The notes: generated from the letters alone by a model not told the origin. Counted from the stretch's first letter, positions 1 to 6,397 are shown. The stretch is 6,509 bases of DNA from Bryobacterales bacterium (GCA_003132865.1 PKYZ01000072.1:405-6913); one strand, 5' to 3'. Program-made: numbers and translations.

Positions 1-5
1 CCTCA

Positions 6-49
6 GTGTCCTTTCGGTAAGCCTGCGTAGAGGCAGTGAAGATTCTCGG
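6..49 (+). repeat. Left terminal inverted repeat region of the IS66-type element
   Basis: Two overlapping matches to the right end are visible. (1) Positions 6-25 match the reverse complement of 6452-6471 at 17 of 20 bases without gaps; the shared core is CTTTCGGyAAGCCTG. (2) With small gaps, blocks GTAAGC (17-22), GTAGAG (27-32), GTGA (36-39) and TTCTCGG (43-49) recur in the same order at the right end, reading inward from 6488. IS66-family ends typically begin GTAA, which favours a terminus at 17; match (1) would instead put the terminus about 12 bases left of the window. With termini at 17 and 6488 the 8-base flanks (9-16 and 6489-6496) do not match, so no target duplication is seen. The exact end is therefore unsettled, although homology between the two ends is well supported. 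Confidence 0.6.
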
Positions 50-83
50 TATTGCTCCCGGAAACCACTCTGCTGGCACTTCA

Positions 84-105
84 GTCGCTCTGCATTGCGA
101 GCGAC
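84..105. repeat. Inverted repeat, 7-bp stem
   Basis: GTCGCTC at 84-90 is perfectly complementary to GAGCGAC at 99-105, with an 8-base loop. It lies downstream of the fusion gene in the transcribed direction but is not followed by a T-run on the minus strand. It does not look like an intrinsic terminator. Confidence 0.4.
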
Positions 106-124
106 GGACCCCACGACGGACCCC
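102..124. repeat. Tandem direct repeat, 2 x 11 bp
   Basis: CGACGGACCCC occurs at 102-112 and again at 114-124, with one A between them. The first copy overlaps the right arm of the inverted repeat at 84-105. The position, about 85-105 bases inside the left end, is compatible with a protein-binding site of the element. Confidence 0.5.
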
Positions 125-178
125 CCTGCTCACTTCTTCGCAGATGTACAGGACCAAATCGCTCGTGGGTTCAACATG

Positions 179-193
179 TGACTCGTGGAGTCA
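179..193 (-). repeat. Short hairpin just after the fusion gene stop codon
   Basis: TGACTC (179-184) and GAGTCA (188-193) form a perfect 6-bp stem around a 3-base loop. The structure starts three bases beyond the TGA stop at 199-197. There is no T-run after it on the minus strand, so it may only slow RNA decay or weakly promote termination. It has no proven role. Confidence 0.35.
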
Positions 194-196
194 GCT

Positions 197-2932
197 TCAG
201 CTGCGCTCGGCAAACGAGTCGATATCACGCTCCTTGGACAGAAGGAAAGTAAGAAAACTAACTGCCTTGTACTTGCAGGTCTCCAGGATGCTGAGAAGCT
301 TCAAATAGTCTTTCAACCCACGCTCAGAAAGGCGGCCATTGGCAAGTCTTCGATACTTGGCGAAATGTTTGACCGCGTGCTCAGCGTTGTTGTTATTCCA
401 TGGGATGCCATCATGGTCAAGGAATGTGAACAGCTTTCCTCTGTACTTCGTAATCCTCTTCTTCAGCTTCCGCACAACCTCCGAGTCCGAATCCACCTGT
501 TCGATGGAGGCTAAGAACTGCTCCACGGTCTGTTTGTGTTTTCTCAGGTGCCGCGCCTTAAGCCCGAACCGGTCAACCGTCGCGATGATAGCTTGCAACA
601 AGGACGCGAACTTCTGCCCGAGTTCTTTGAGTCCCTGATCGAGCGGGTCGGATAGCAGACCGTCGTTAAAGTCCCTCATGAGATGCACAATGCATTTCTG
701 CTGCGGGCATTCAAGGGAATCGTACCCCAAGAAGAAATCGCTTACGAGGACGCCGCGGAAACCCCGCAGAAGCTCATGCAAAAAGGCGGCATTTCGATCC
801 GGCCTAAGGACAAACGCGACCTCTTCCATGTTTGTGAATACCCACACGTAACCGCTCCCCTTTAGTAAGTTGACCTTTGTTTCATCGACGTGCAGTAACG
901 GACCGGAGATCAACTTCTCCAGTATACGCAGGTACGTCTTGTCGTAATACTGGGCGAACCGTGCCTTGAACTCGTAGATCTTTTGAAAGTCTAGCGGAAG
1001 GTTGAAGCACTCTCTTACAGTCGTTTCGAGGTTTTCAAAAGTGATTCTGTTTGCCATATGCTGGTGTATCGCCCACGCCGCGAGACTGTGCCCAAATCGT
1101 TCTTGGCAGGTGTAGGCACGCGGAACGAAGGACCTGTCGCACGCCGAGCATCGGTACACCTTCGACCAGCAGCGCGTGACACGTCGAACTATACCGGCCC
1201 GCGAAATCCGCAGGTCAAGCGACACCTTGCTACGAATACGCTCCCCGTCCTGGCTGAATTTCGGGCTTTTACAAAACGGGCATTTGCGAGCGCGGAATTC
1301 CACCGTGCCGGTGATGCGGTTACTGGGTCTCCGTTCAATTCGCTGCTGGCGTCGCCGGATCTGCCGCAATGCCGGATTCGTGCGGATGAACACCTTCGCC
1401 CTCTGATAGTCGAAGTACGCGCACTTCGAGATCGCCTCGAACTCTGGAAAAGCGAACTCCTTTTTGCCCCACTCATGCTTGCTTCTCAGTGCCTCGTCAT
1501 CCATAGTGTCCACAGCGACCACATCGGGCTTCGCAGCGGGGCTGTGGCCGGCAGCCGCAGCGCTCTCGATCCCAAGGAGAAAGGAGGTAAGGCGACTTAG
1601 GGCGTGACAGTCGTCTAGGTTGTATTCGATGAGCCTCTGTTTGAGCGTGGCGTCGTGGCTTGTTTCCCAGCGGCTACGCCAGACCATCGCGTCCAGACCA
1701 GTAGCTCCAGGTGTTCGCCAGGCGTATCCGAGATGTCCGGCGAGTTCTTTGAGCGAGTTGGAGTAGGTTGGGAAGTAAATCTTAGAGTAAACCTCGGAGA
1801 GAACATTAGTCAAACGGGTGCCAGCGATGTGGCTAAGATTGGACTGCGCCAAGCGCGATGCGGCACGCCGCAGCACACGGGCCTCATACGGGCCGTAATG
1901 AAACAGGCGAGGCTCGTCCAAGTCAGCTAGGGCAAGGGCCAACTGCTCAAAGATCGCGGCTTCGTCTTCCCTTGTGTCCGCCCAAAACGAGTAGCGCGTC
2001 TCTTGGCCATTGCGAATTACCAGCAGTCCGACCAGGTACACAAAATGCCCATCTGGGTCACCTTCCATGTCGATGAACACTTGCGTTTCGGCGGAAGCGA
2101 GCGCCGGAAGATCAAGCACGTATACCTTCTGGTCGCGAATCGCCATGGCCTGCAAAGGGTAACTATGAGGGCGCCCGGAAGCCTTCGCCCTCTTTGATTT
2201 GCGCCGCGGACGAAAGGTGTAGGAGAGCTGGTTGACTGTCAATATTCCTTTGTGGTTGTATTGTCGGATTGTTTTGTCCGTCATGCGGTGAAGTAGGCTC
2301 AGGTTGCCCTGCTGCTTCGCCTCGTCCATGCACGATTGCTGAAACTCGCAGGCGGGACAGTGGCCGTTTAGAATCAGTGGGGGACGGCATTGGCCCGTAG
2401 TCAGCGAAACAAGCTCGGCCATGATGCGCTCGATAGCGGGATACTTTGGCGTCAACCTCACCGTTTTAAGAGAACAGTTGGCGCCGTGGACGACGATGCC
2501 GGTGGCAGGGCTTGAACCGTGAGCGAGGCGAAGTAACTGCCCGCCGAAGGCGAGGCGGAGCTCTTCAAATCGCGGCACCTTATCGGTGCGGCAGAAAACC
2601 GTGGGCAGATACCGAAGTTCGTCGCGAGCGCCATCAGTCTCCCGCTTCAAGGCGTCCAGGATGTATTCGAAAGAGCCATGCTCGACCTTGGCGTCGAATG
2701 TGACCAGTGGAGGGGCATAATGTTGGAAAACGTTGTCAGGGCGATCGGTCGCCACGTCTACGCTAGCGCAGTCGCGAATTAGTGCTGCCTGCGCCAGCGG
2801 CTTGTAGTTGCTATCGAGATCGGAGATCAGCGTCTCGTAAGCGGTTTGTTGGCCGGATCTGCCTTCGAGCAGAAGGCAGGCTTTGTACGGGCAACGCAAG
2901 TAGCTCAGGAACAGCACGTTGTTAATCTTCAT
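197..2932 (-). CDS. TM0106-type RecB-like nuclease / DEDD exonuclease / IS66-like transposase fusion
   Basis: This is one uninterrupted frame of 911 residues from ATG 2932. An in-frame TTG at 2944 also exists, but GGAG six bases before the ATG decides the start. Domains, numbered from that ATG: about 1-205, a Cas4-like RecB-family region with C14 and C192, C195, C201 (CPACEFQQSC), the usual Fe-S cysteine layout; about 209-243, an HhH-like stretch; about 282-450, a YprB/RNase_H_2 DEDD exonuclease with D288 and E290 in FIDMEGDPD and D440/D441 in YNLDDCHAL; about 511-539, a very basic linker (IRRRQQRIERR); C551, C554, C595, C598, a zinc ribbon; about 675-870, an IS66-like DDE domain with D683 (HVDET), D732 (VSDFF) and E851 (NNNAEHAVK). 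A clear ExK motif of the PD-(D/E)XK fold is not visible, so the first nuclease domain may be divergent or inactive. The protein probably acts on DNA in the cytoplasm. Its exact role is unknown: second transposase, targeting factor or anti-DNA effector. The downstream (transposase) part looks AT-richer than the neighbouring genes. Confidence 0.85.
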   Translation of the reverse strand: MKINNVLFLSYLRCPYKACLLLEGRSGQQTAYETLISDLDSNYKPLAQAALIRDCASVDVATDRPDNVFQHYAPPLVTFDAKVEHGSFEYILDALKRETDGARDELRYLPTVFCRTDKVPRFEELRLAFGGQLLRLAHGSSPATGIVVHGANCSLKTVRLTPKYPAIERIMAELVSLTTGQCRPPLILNGHCPACEFQQSCMDEAKQQGNLSLLHRMTDKTIRQYNHKGILTVNQLSYTFRPRRKSKRAKASGRPHSYPLQAMAIRDQKVYVLDLPALASAETQVFIDMEGDPDGHFVYLVGLLVIRNGQETRYSFWADTREDEAAIFEQLALALADLDEPRLFHYGPYEARVLRRAASRLAQSNLSHIAGTRLTNVLSEVYSKIYFPTYSNSLKELAGHLGYAWRTPGATGLDAMVWRSRWETSHDATLKQRLIEYNLDDCHALSRLTSFLLGIESAAAAGHSPAAKPDVVAVDTMDDEALRSKHEWGKKEFAFPEFEAISKCAYFDYQRAKVFIRTNPALRQIRRRQQRIERRPSNRITGTVEFRARKCPFCKSPKFSQDGERIRSKVSLDLRISRAGIVRRVTRCWSKVYRCSACDRSFVPRAYTCQERFGHSLAAWAIHQHMANRITFENLETTVRECFNLPLDFQKIYEFKARFAQYYDKTYLRILEKLISGPLLHVDETKVNLLKGSGYVWVFTNMEEVAFVLRPDRNAAFLHELLRGFRGVLVSDFFLGYDSLECPQQKCIVHLMRDFNDGLLSDPLDQGLKELGQKFASLLQAIIATVDRFGLKARHLRKHKQTVEQFLASIEQVDSDSEVVRKLKKRITKYRGKLFTFLDHDGIPWNNNNAEHAVKHFAKYRRLANGRLSERGLKDYLKLLSILETCKYKAVSFLTFLLSKERDIDSFAERS

Positions 2933-2936
2933 CACT

Positions 2937-2942
2937 AGCTCC
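2937..2942 (-). promoter_or_regulatory. Ribosome binding site of the fusion gene
   Basis: On the minus strand the sequence reads TTGGAGCTAGTGATG. GGAG lies six bases before the ATG at 2932, a good Shine-Dalgarno distance. This favours ATG over the in-frame TTG at 2944, which would overlap this site, and over GTG at 2935. Confidence 0.6.
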
Positions 2943-3031
2943 AACGTTCACGCGAACCGGGGCGTGTGGAGGGGCAGTCGCATGCGGTCGTTCTCCCGCT
3001 CGTTTTCCGTGCGAGTGTTGAGTAATGCTGA

Positions 3032-3064
3032 CGCATGGCCGCAACTATCCTTTTCGGCCATGCG
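3032..3064 (-). repeat. Perfect 10-bp-stem hairpin between tnpC and the fusion gene
   Basis: CGCATGGCCG (3032-3041) and CGGCCATGCG (3055-3064) are exact reverse complements around a 13-base loop. The structure begins 15 bases after the tnpC stop and lies about 100 bases before the fusion gene start. The stem is GC-rich, but the minus strand continues TCAGCATTACTC without a T-run, so it is not a textbook Rho-independent terminator. It could reduce readthrough from tnpC, protect the upstream mRNA, or serve as a protein-binding site. Confidence 0.55.
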
Positions 3065-3070
3065 AAATCC

Positions 3071-3085
3071 GGCATACGTTATGCC
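3071..3085 (-). repeat. Small hairpin spanning the tnpC stop codon
   Basis: GGCATA (3071-3076) pairs with TATGCC (3080-3085) around a 3-base loop, and the tnpC TAA stop (3081-3079) lies inside it. It sits seven bases upstream, on the transcript, of the larger hairpin at 3032-3064, so the tnpC end carries two consecutive stem-loops. Confidence 0.4.
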
Positions 3086-4695
3086 GCGTCCAAGAGAGCA
3101 CCGGTCCGCGCCAGCGTCTCGCGGTAGTTCCAAGGCATCCACTCCGACGGCGTTTGCTTCAACTCCTCAGCGTGCCTCTGCAACTGGTTCAGATAGTCGA
3201 ACGGGTCGGCACCGTTCAACTCGCATGTGTGGATCAGGCTCATAAACAGATCGCCGACACGGGCGCCATTTCTGGTCTTGTAAAACAGAGAATTCTTGCG
3301 GTGTAAGATGGACTTCTTCAATGCGCGCTCACAAATATTATTATCCAGCGGCGCGCCTGCTTGCCGCAGAAATAGAGTAAGTCTGTCCCAATGTTTGAGT
3401 AAGTAAGATATCGCCGTGCCTAGGCCGGAGTTCGGTTCTACTTTCCTCTCGTCGAACTGAGCACTAAGCCAGACATGCAGCTTGTCCATTACTGGCCCGC
3501 TGTGTTCCTGGTGGCAGCGGAGGCGCTGCTCGGGAGACATGCACTGCGCCCGCGCCGCTTCGTCGTACCCGTAAACTTCACCCAGGCTCTCCAATACGAA
3601 CCGGCACTCCAGTGGGAAGTTCGGCGTGATCTCCACAAAGTGGCGGCGGGCATGCGCCAGACAATGCGCGATAATGATTTCCAACTTCTTGGGCAGATTG
3701 CGCGATAGCGCGTCGCACATCTGAATCGGCGCATCCAAGCCTGCCGCCCGCTGCTTCAGCACGTCGGCCAGATTCTCTCCGGCATGCTTGCGCCCGGTGA
3801 AATACAACCCGATCCGATAGCCCTCGCCGATTGATACGATTCCGCTGGTGAACACTCCCGTCCGCTCCGCGGCAATGTCCACATCGCTCGCCGCACCCCG
3901 ATCCAGAGACAGCACGCGCATGGAAGTATCGTCGTTGTGCACCACGCCGCCCTGGGCTGCCTGGCGGATCAACTCATCGCCCGCGGGCTGGATCTGAGCG
4001 GCGGTTTCCTTGACGATCTCGCACTGTGTCGCCACTGGCAACGGGATGCCCAGGTTCTCCTGCAGTCCTTCGAGCCGATACCAGGGAAACCCGCTGCCGT
4101 AGCGCAGCAGGGCGATCATGCTCGCTGCCGTCTCATCATACTTGTCTTCGCCCGCTTCTTCCGGGGCCGTAGCCGTAAACACATCCCCGCACAGGTTGCA
4201 CCGCAACTTCTCCAACGCATACACCGTCGCGGCGATGGGTGCTTGTCCTTTGATCCGCACCAATACGCCAGGGTCGCGCTGGGGATAGACTTTACCGCGG
4301 TGACAATCCGGACACTGGTCGCCCGCCTTCAACGATCCGTGCGGAACCTCGACTTTGCAAGCGCCCCGATATGCCGCGGCGCTGTTGCGCCCATGCCCAG
4401 GAGTCTTACGCTTCGGTGTGTGCTCCCCTGGCGGAGTGTGTTTCTTGTCGTCAGTCTCGATGCCGGCCTGCTTGAGCACCTTTCCAGTCTTCTCCGTGCT
4501 GGAGTGGCACAACAGCCGGCGCAATTTCTCCAGCGTCGCCTCGCGAGTTTCCAGCAACTCGGTTACATAGCTGAGAGTATGGATCGCGGCTTGTAGCTTC
4601 TGGTAACTGACTTCGCCCAGCGGCGCTCGTACTCCCTCTAATAGAGCTTCTAACTCCTCACTGGTGACGTCGAGTCGCTCTGGCTTCATATTCAC
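3079..4695 (-). CDS. tnpC: IS66 family transposase TnpC (DDE)
   Basis: The 538-residue product is the normal length for an IS66 TnpC and has the usual order of parts. Residues about 10-70 form a helical, leucine-rich segment ending in the IS66-typical SSTEK stretch. A charged linker (about 80-105) follows. The IS66 zinc finger uses C128, C131 and C166, C169. The DDE catalytic core has D255 or D256 (HNDDT), D328 (MCDAL) and E456 (NNICERALKK), with HCLAHARRHF at 344-353 between them. The tail LFMSLIHTCELNGADPFDYL is family-typical. It is expected to catalyse cleavage and strand transfer of the element ends together with TnpA and TnpB. The start is GTG at 4695, on the base directly after the druA-like TAA. 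A weak GAGAA lies seven bases before it, and an ATG two codons later (4689) is the alternative. The abutment implies translational coupling. The gene looks intact. Confidence 0.95.
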   Translation of the reverse strand: MNMKPERLDVTSEELEALLEGVRAPLGEVSYQKLQAAIHTLSYVTELLETREATLEKLRRLLCHSSTEKTGKVLKQAGIETDDKKHTPPGEHTPKRKTPGHGRNSAAAYRGACKVEVPHGSLKAGDQCPDCHRGKVYPQRDPGVLVRIKGQAPIAATVYALEKLRCNLCGDVFTATAPEEAGEDKYDETAASMIALLRYGSGFPWYRLEGLQENLGIPLPVATQCEIVKETAAQIQPAGDELIRQAAQGGVVHNDDTSMRVLSLDRGAASDVDIAAERTGVFTSGIVSIGEGYRIGLYFTGRKHAGENLADVLKQRAAGLDAPIQMCDALSRNLPKKLEIIIAHCLAHARRHFVEITPNFPLECRFVLESLGEVYGYDEAARAQCMSPEQRLRCHQEHSGPVMDKLHVWLSAQFDERKVEPNSGLGTAISYLLKHWDRLTLFLRQAGAPLDNNICERALKKSILHRKNSLFYKTRNGARVGDLFMSLIHTCELNGADPFDYLNQLQRHAEELKQTPSEWMPWNYRETLARTGALLDAA

Positions 4696-5580
4696 TTATA
4701 TGTTCTCTAGTAACTCGTGAAACCTGCGATGGAGTGGAAGTGCCAACACTTCTTTGATCGACCGGTTCGGCCGATGGGTCTGATCGTCTTTCCCGCGCCC
4801 CGTGGTTCGCCCCAGCGATACCCAGTTCGCCGCCCGGTAACAGGTCCCGCGGAATCTCTCGGGATCGATGAAGGTTTCTAGAAAATAGATCGGGTGCCCG
4901 TAAATGCGCTCCCAATCCTGCGAGATCTGCCGGGCCATGCGGCCGAGGAGATGCGACGCCAAGTGCGGCACTTCAACCCACGGGAGAATCAGAAAGCGTG
5001 TATTGTAGGCGAGGTATCGGATGTTGCGTCGCCGGGCCTCGCCGCTCCAGCCGATGAACCGGTCGCGGCTCGCCAGGTGCCGCGGCGCCGAACTCCATGC
5101 CAGACACGCCACCGGTCGCTTCTGTGCCCACACCAGATATTTCAGGTGCTCGCCCACGGGCTGCTCATACCGCAAGTAATGAAACTCCTCCATCAGGCTT
5201 TCGAACAGCGGTTCGTCGGCCGTGCGCCGCACGAGTTGAATCTCAATCGCACCCAACGCGCTGAGAGGCATTTTCATCGGCGTGCTGTCGATCAGGAAGG
5301 CTTCGGGCCGTGGACGCCCCGTCCGGCGCTGGCCCAGGATACGTCGGCGCACCGGGGGCAACTCGATCTCGCCGGCCCGCTGAAGCATCAGCATCAGGCC
5401 TCGGCAAACCACGTCGCGCAACGCGCCGTTGGCCTGTTTCCACCCCAGCGCCTCGCACAACTGCCGCGACAGCTTCCAACGGCTGCTGTGGGGGTGCTCT
5501 CGAATGAACTCTCGCAGGAAAGCGATCTGCTCACGGCCGATGGTTTGCCCGCGGTAGCGCCAGGTCTCCGTTTCCGGCAT
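4696..5580 (-). CDS. DUF4338 (DruA-like) protein, IS66 passenger
   Basis: The 294-residue product matches DUF4338, the domain of DruA from the Druantia anti-phage system. Residues about 12-75 look like a helical, probably helix-turn-helix, region (REFIREHPHSSRWKLSRQLC). The DUF4338 core follows: FHYLRYEQPVGEHLKYLVWA (133-152), RDRFIGWSGEARRRNIRYLA (172-191), NTRFLILPWVEVPHLASHLL (193-212), ETFIDPERFRGTCYRAANWV (235-254) and GRTTGRGKDD (257-266). Family-typical blocks reach nearly the C-terminus, so it seems complete. No druB-druE genes are present; the gene lies between tnpB (65-base gap) and tnpC (zero-base gap). This position suggests a transposition accessory or element-stability role rather than a working Druantia system. 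Its biochemical activity is not established by the sequence. The ATG at 5580 has no good Shine-Dalgarno sequence, so translation may depend on upstream translation. Counted GC in its middle is about 72-75%, the highest in the window. Confidence 0.85.
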   Translation of the reverse strand: MPETETWRYRGQTIGREQIAFLREFIREHPHSSRWKLSRQLCEALGWKQANGALRDVVCRGLMLMLQRAGEIELPPVRRRILGQRRTGRPRPEAFLIDSTPMKMPLSALGAIEIQLVRRTADEPLFESLMEEFHYLRYEQPVGEHLKYLVWAQKRPVACLAWSSAPRHLASRDRFIGWSGEARRRNIRYLAYNTRFLILPWVEVPHLASHLLGRMARQISQDWERIYGHPIYFLETFIDPERFRGTCYRAANWVSLGRTTGRGKDDQTHRPNRSIKEVLALPLHRRFHELLENI

Positions 5581-5645
5581 AATCGCAGCATGCCAGAAAT
5601 GAAATCAGAACGCAAGCCTTTTGTCGCGACTCTTGTTGGGGCTCG
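5581..5645 (-). other. tnpB to druA-like spacer
   Basis: This 65-base gap is the only sizeable one within the tnpA-tnpB-druA-tnpC run. It holds a self-complementary GTCGCGAC (5623-5630) and a GCAAGCCT (5612-5619) that copies eight bases of the right-end repeat motif. I see no clear promoter or ribosome binding site for the druA-like gene. Confidence 0.35.
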
Positions 5646-5993
5646 TCAACTTACTGGTCGCCACACCGGCGCGGCTTCCGTCTCCGGATTGCCCGCCGCC
5701 AGCAGCAACTGCGCCTGATGTGCCTGCAAGGTTCGTGCTGGTTCGGAGCCTGTCGGCCACCACTGGAAACGTCCTTTTGACAAGCGCTTCGTCGCCAGCC
5801 AGAACCCTTGGCCATCGTACTGCAAGATTCTGATGGCCGTTCCACTCCGCGACCGGAAAATGAACAGGTAACCGGAAAACGGATCAGCGTTCAGTTTCTC
5901 CCGGCATAGCTGGGCGATGGCATCAATGCCCTTGCGGCCGTCAATGGCCTCAACCGCAACCAGTATCCGTATCTGCGGCGCGATCTGAATCAA
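5646..5993 (-). CDS. tnpB: IS66 family accessory protein TnpB (Orf2)
   Basis: The product is 115 residues from a TTG at 5993, the usual TnpB size. The frame is open much further upstream (to 6305), but that extension is out-of-frame tnpA sequence and has no family resemblance. From the TTG the protein begins MIQIAPQIRILVAVE, exactly how IS66 TnpB proteins start. Conserved blocks follow: IDGRKGID at 17-24, DPFSGYLFIFRSRSG at 37-51 and FWLATKRLSKGRFQW at 64-78. TnpB is a small protein required with TnpA and TnpC for efficient IS66 transposition; its molecular job is poorly known. The TTG shares bases with the tnpA TGA stop (TTGA), which implies coupled translation, as with the ATGA junctions common in this family. 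The gene appears intact. Confidence 0.9.
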   Translation of the reverse strand: MIQIAPQIRILVAVEAIDGRKGIDAIAQLCREKLNADPFSGYLFIFRSRSGTAIRILQYDGQGFWLATKRLSKGRFQWWPTGSEPARTLQAHQAQLLLAAGNPETEAAPVWRPVS

Positions 5994-6382
5994 GACGCCA
6001 CGTCCCACAACGCACGGCTCAGTGCCGCCACGTCCGCCGATGTGGCACCCTTCCAATGGATTCGTAGCTTGCCCCTGCGGCCTTCCAACTCGATCATGCA
6101 TTCGTGTGGGTCGACAGCGGGGGCCATTAGTTCCACAAACGTCGGCGGCACCGCCTTGCCCGGTACCGAATCGGCTGCCGCCATTCGGCGTTTCAGCTTT
6201 CCGCCATCCAGGTGCAGTGCGGCCGCTGTAGGGTTGACGCCGTTCCGGCGGGCCAACTCTATCGCCGCCGACCACAACTCCTCTGGTATTGGCTGCTTGC
6301 CGCACCGATTCTGCCTCCAGTTCTCGAAGCGGGTACGAACTTCATCGAGGGTGAGAGCGTCGACTGATCTGCGGCGTTTCAT
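5990..6382 (-). CDS. tnpA: IS66 family accessory protein TnpA (Orf1)
   Basis: The product is 130 residues from the ATG at 6382. Longer starts at 6388 and 6424 are in frame, but GGAGG lies seven bases before 6382 and only one base before 6388, so 6382 is chosen. The N-terminal part is basic (MKRRRSV). Residues about 31-67 (IPEELWSAAIELARRNGVNP onward) look like a helix-turn-helix DNA-binding region. The C-terminal stretch CMIELEGRRGKLRIHWKGAT plus ADVAALSRALW is typical of TnpA-like proteins of this IS66 subgroup. It probably binds element ends or the promoter and assists TnpC. It is the first gene of the unit and overlaps tnpB by four bases. Confidence 0.85.
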   Translation of the reverse strand: MKRRRSVDALTLDEVRTRFENWRQNRCGKQPIPEELWSAAIELARRNGVNPTAAALHLDGGKLKRRMAAADSVPGKAVPPTFVELMAPAVDPHECMIELEGRRGKLRIHWKGATSADVAALSRALWDVAS

Positions 6383-6389
6383 CGTCATT

Positions 6390-6394
6390 CCTCC
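6390..6394 (-). promoter_or_regulatory. Ribosome binding site of tnpA
   Basis: GGAGG on the minus strand stands seven bases before the ATG at 6382, a near-ideal spacing. This is what fixes the tnpA start over the longer in-frame alternatives. Confidence 0.7.
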
Positions 6395-6397
6395 GTA

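Larger units (their letters stand above)
26..196. other. Noncoding subterminal region with short repeats
   Basis: No convincing gene lies between the left end and the stop of the fusion gene. The small open frames here overlap the fusion gene antisense and resemble nothing. The stretch contains an 11-base tandem repeat (102-112 and 114-124), a 7-bp-stem inverted repeat (84-90 with 99-105), a 6-bp-stem hairpin next to the stop codon (179-193), and two copies of CTCGTGG 20 bases apart (162-168, 182-188). Repeats of this kind close to an element end could be accessory transposase-binding sites; that is inference. Confidence 0.5.

Noticed and set aside
1058..1600. 180-codon open frame on the plus strand
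   Set aside because: It is antisense to the linker and zinc ribbon part of the fusion gene, with low-complexity shadow sequence and no recognisable domain.
3032..3064. Rho-independent terminator after tnpC
   Set aside because: The stem is strong but no T-run follows on the transcribed strand, so it is listed only as a hairpin.
2945..3078. Element end directly after tnpC (GTAATGCTGACGC at 3022)
   Set aside because: It starts with GTAA but matches the right end much less well than the sequence at 6-49.
26..3078. Own inverted repeats bordering the fusion gene as a nested element
   Set aside because: Comparing 26-196 with 2945-3078 by eye gave no convincing inverted match.
3937..4596. 219-codon open frame on the plus strand
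   Set aside because: It is fully antisense to the zinc finger and catalytic part of tnpC; no motif or ribosome binding site supports it.
4696..5580. A complete Druantia defence system
   Set aside because: Only the DruA-type gene is present; no large helicase or other Druantia gene occurs in the window.
4894..5718. 274-codon open frame on the plus strand
   Set aside because: It is antisense to the well-supported druA-like gene and tnpB end, resembles no family I know, and is explained by the high GC of that stretch.
5994..6305. Upstream extension of tnpB to ATG 6305
   Set aside because: The extra residues are tnpA read out of frame; the family start falls exactly at the TTG at 5993.
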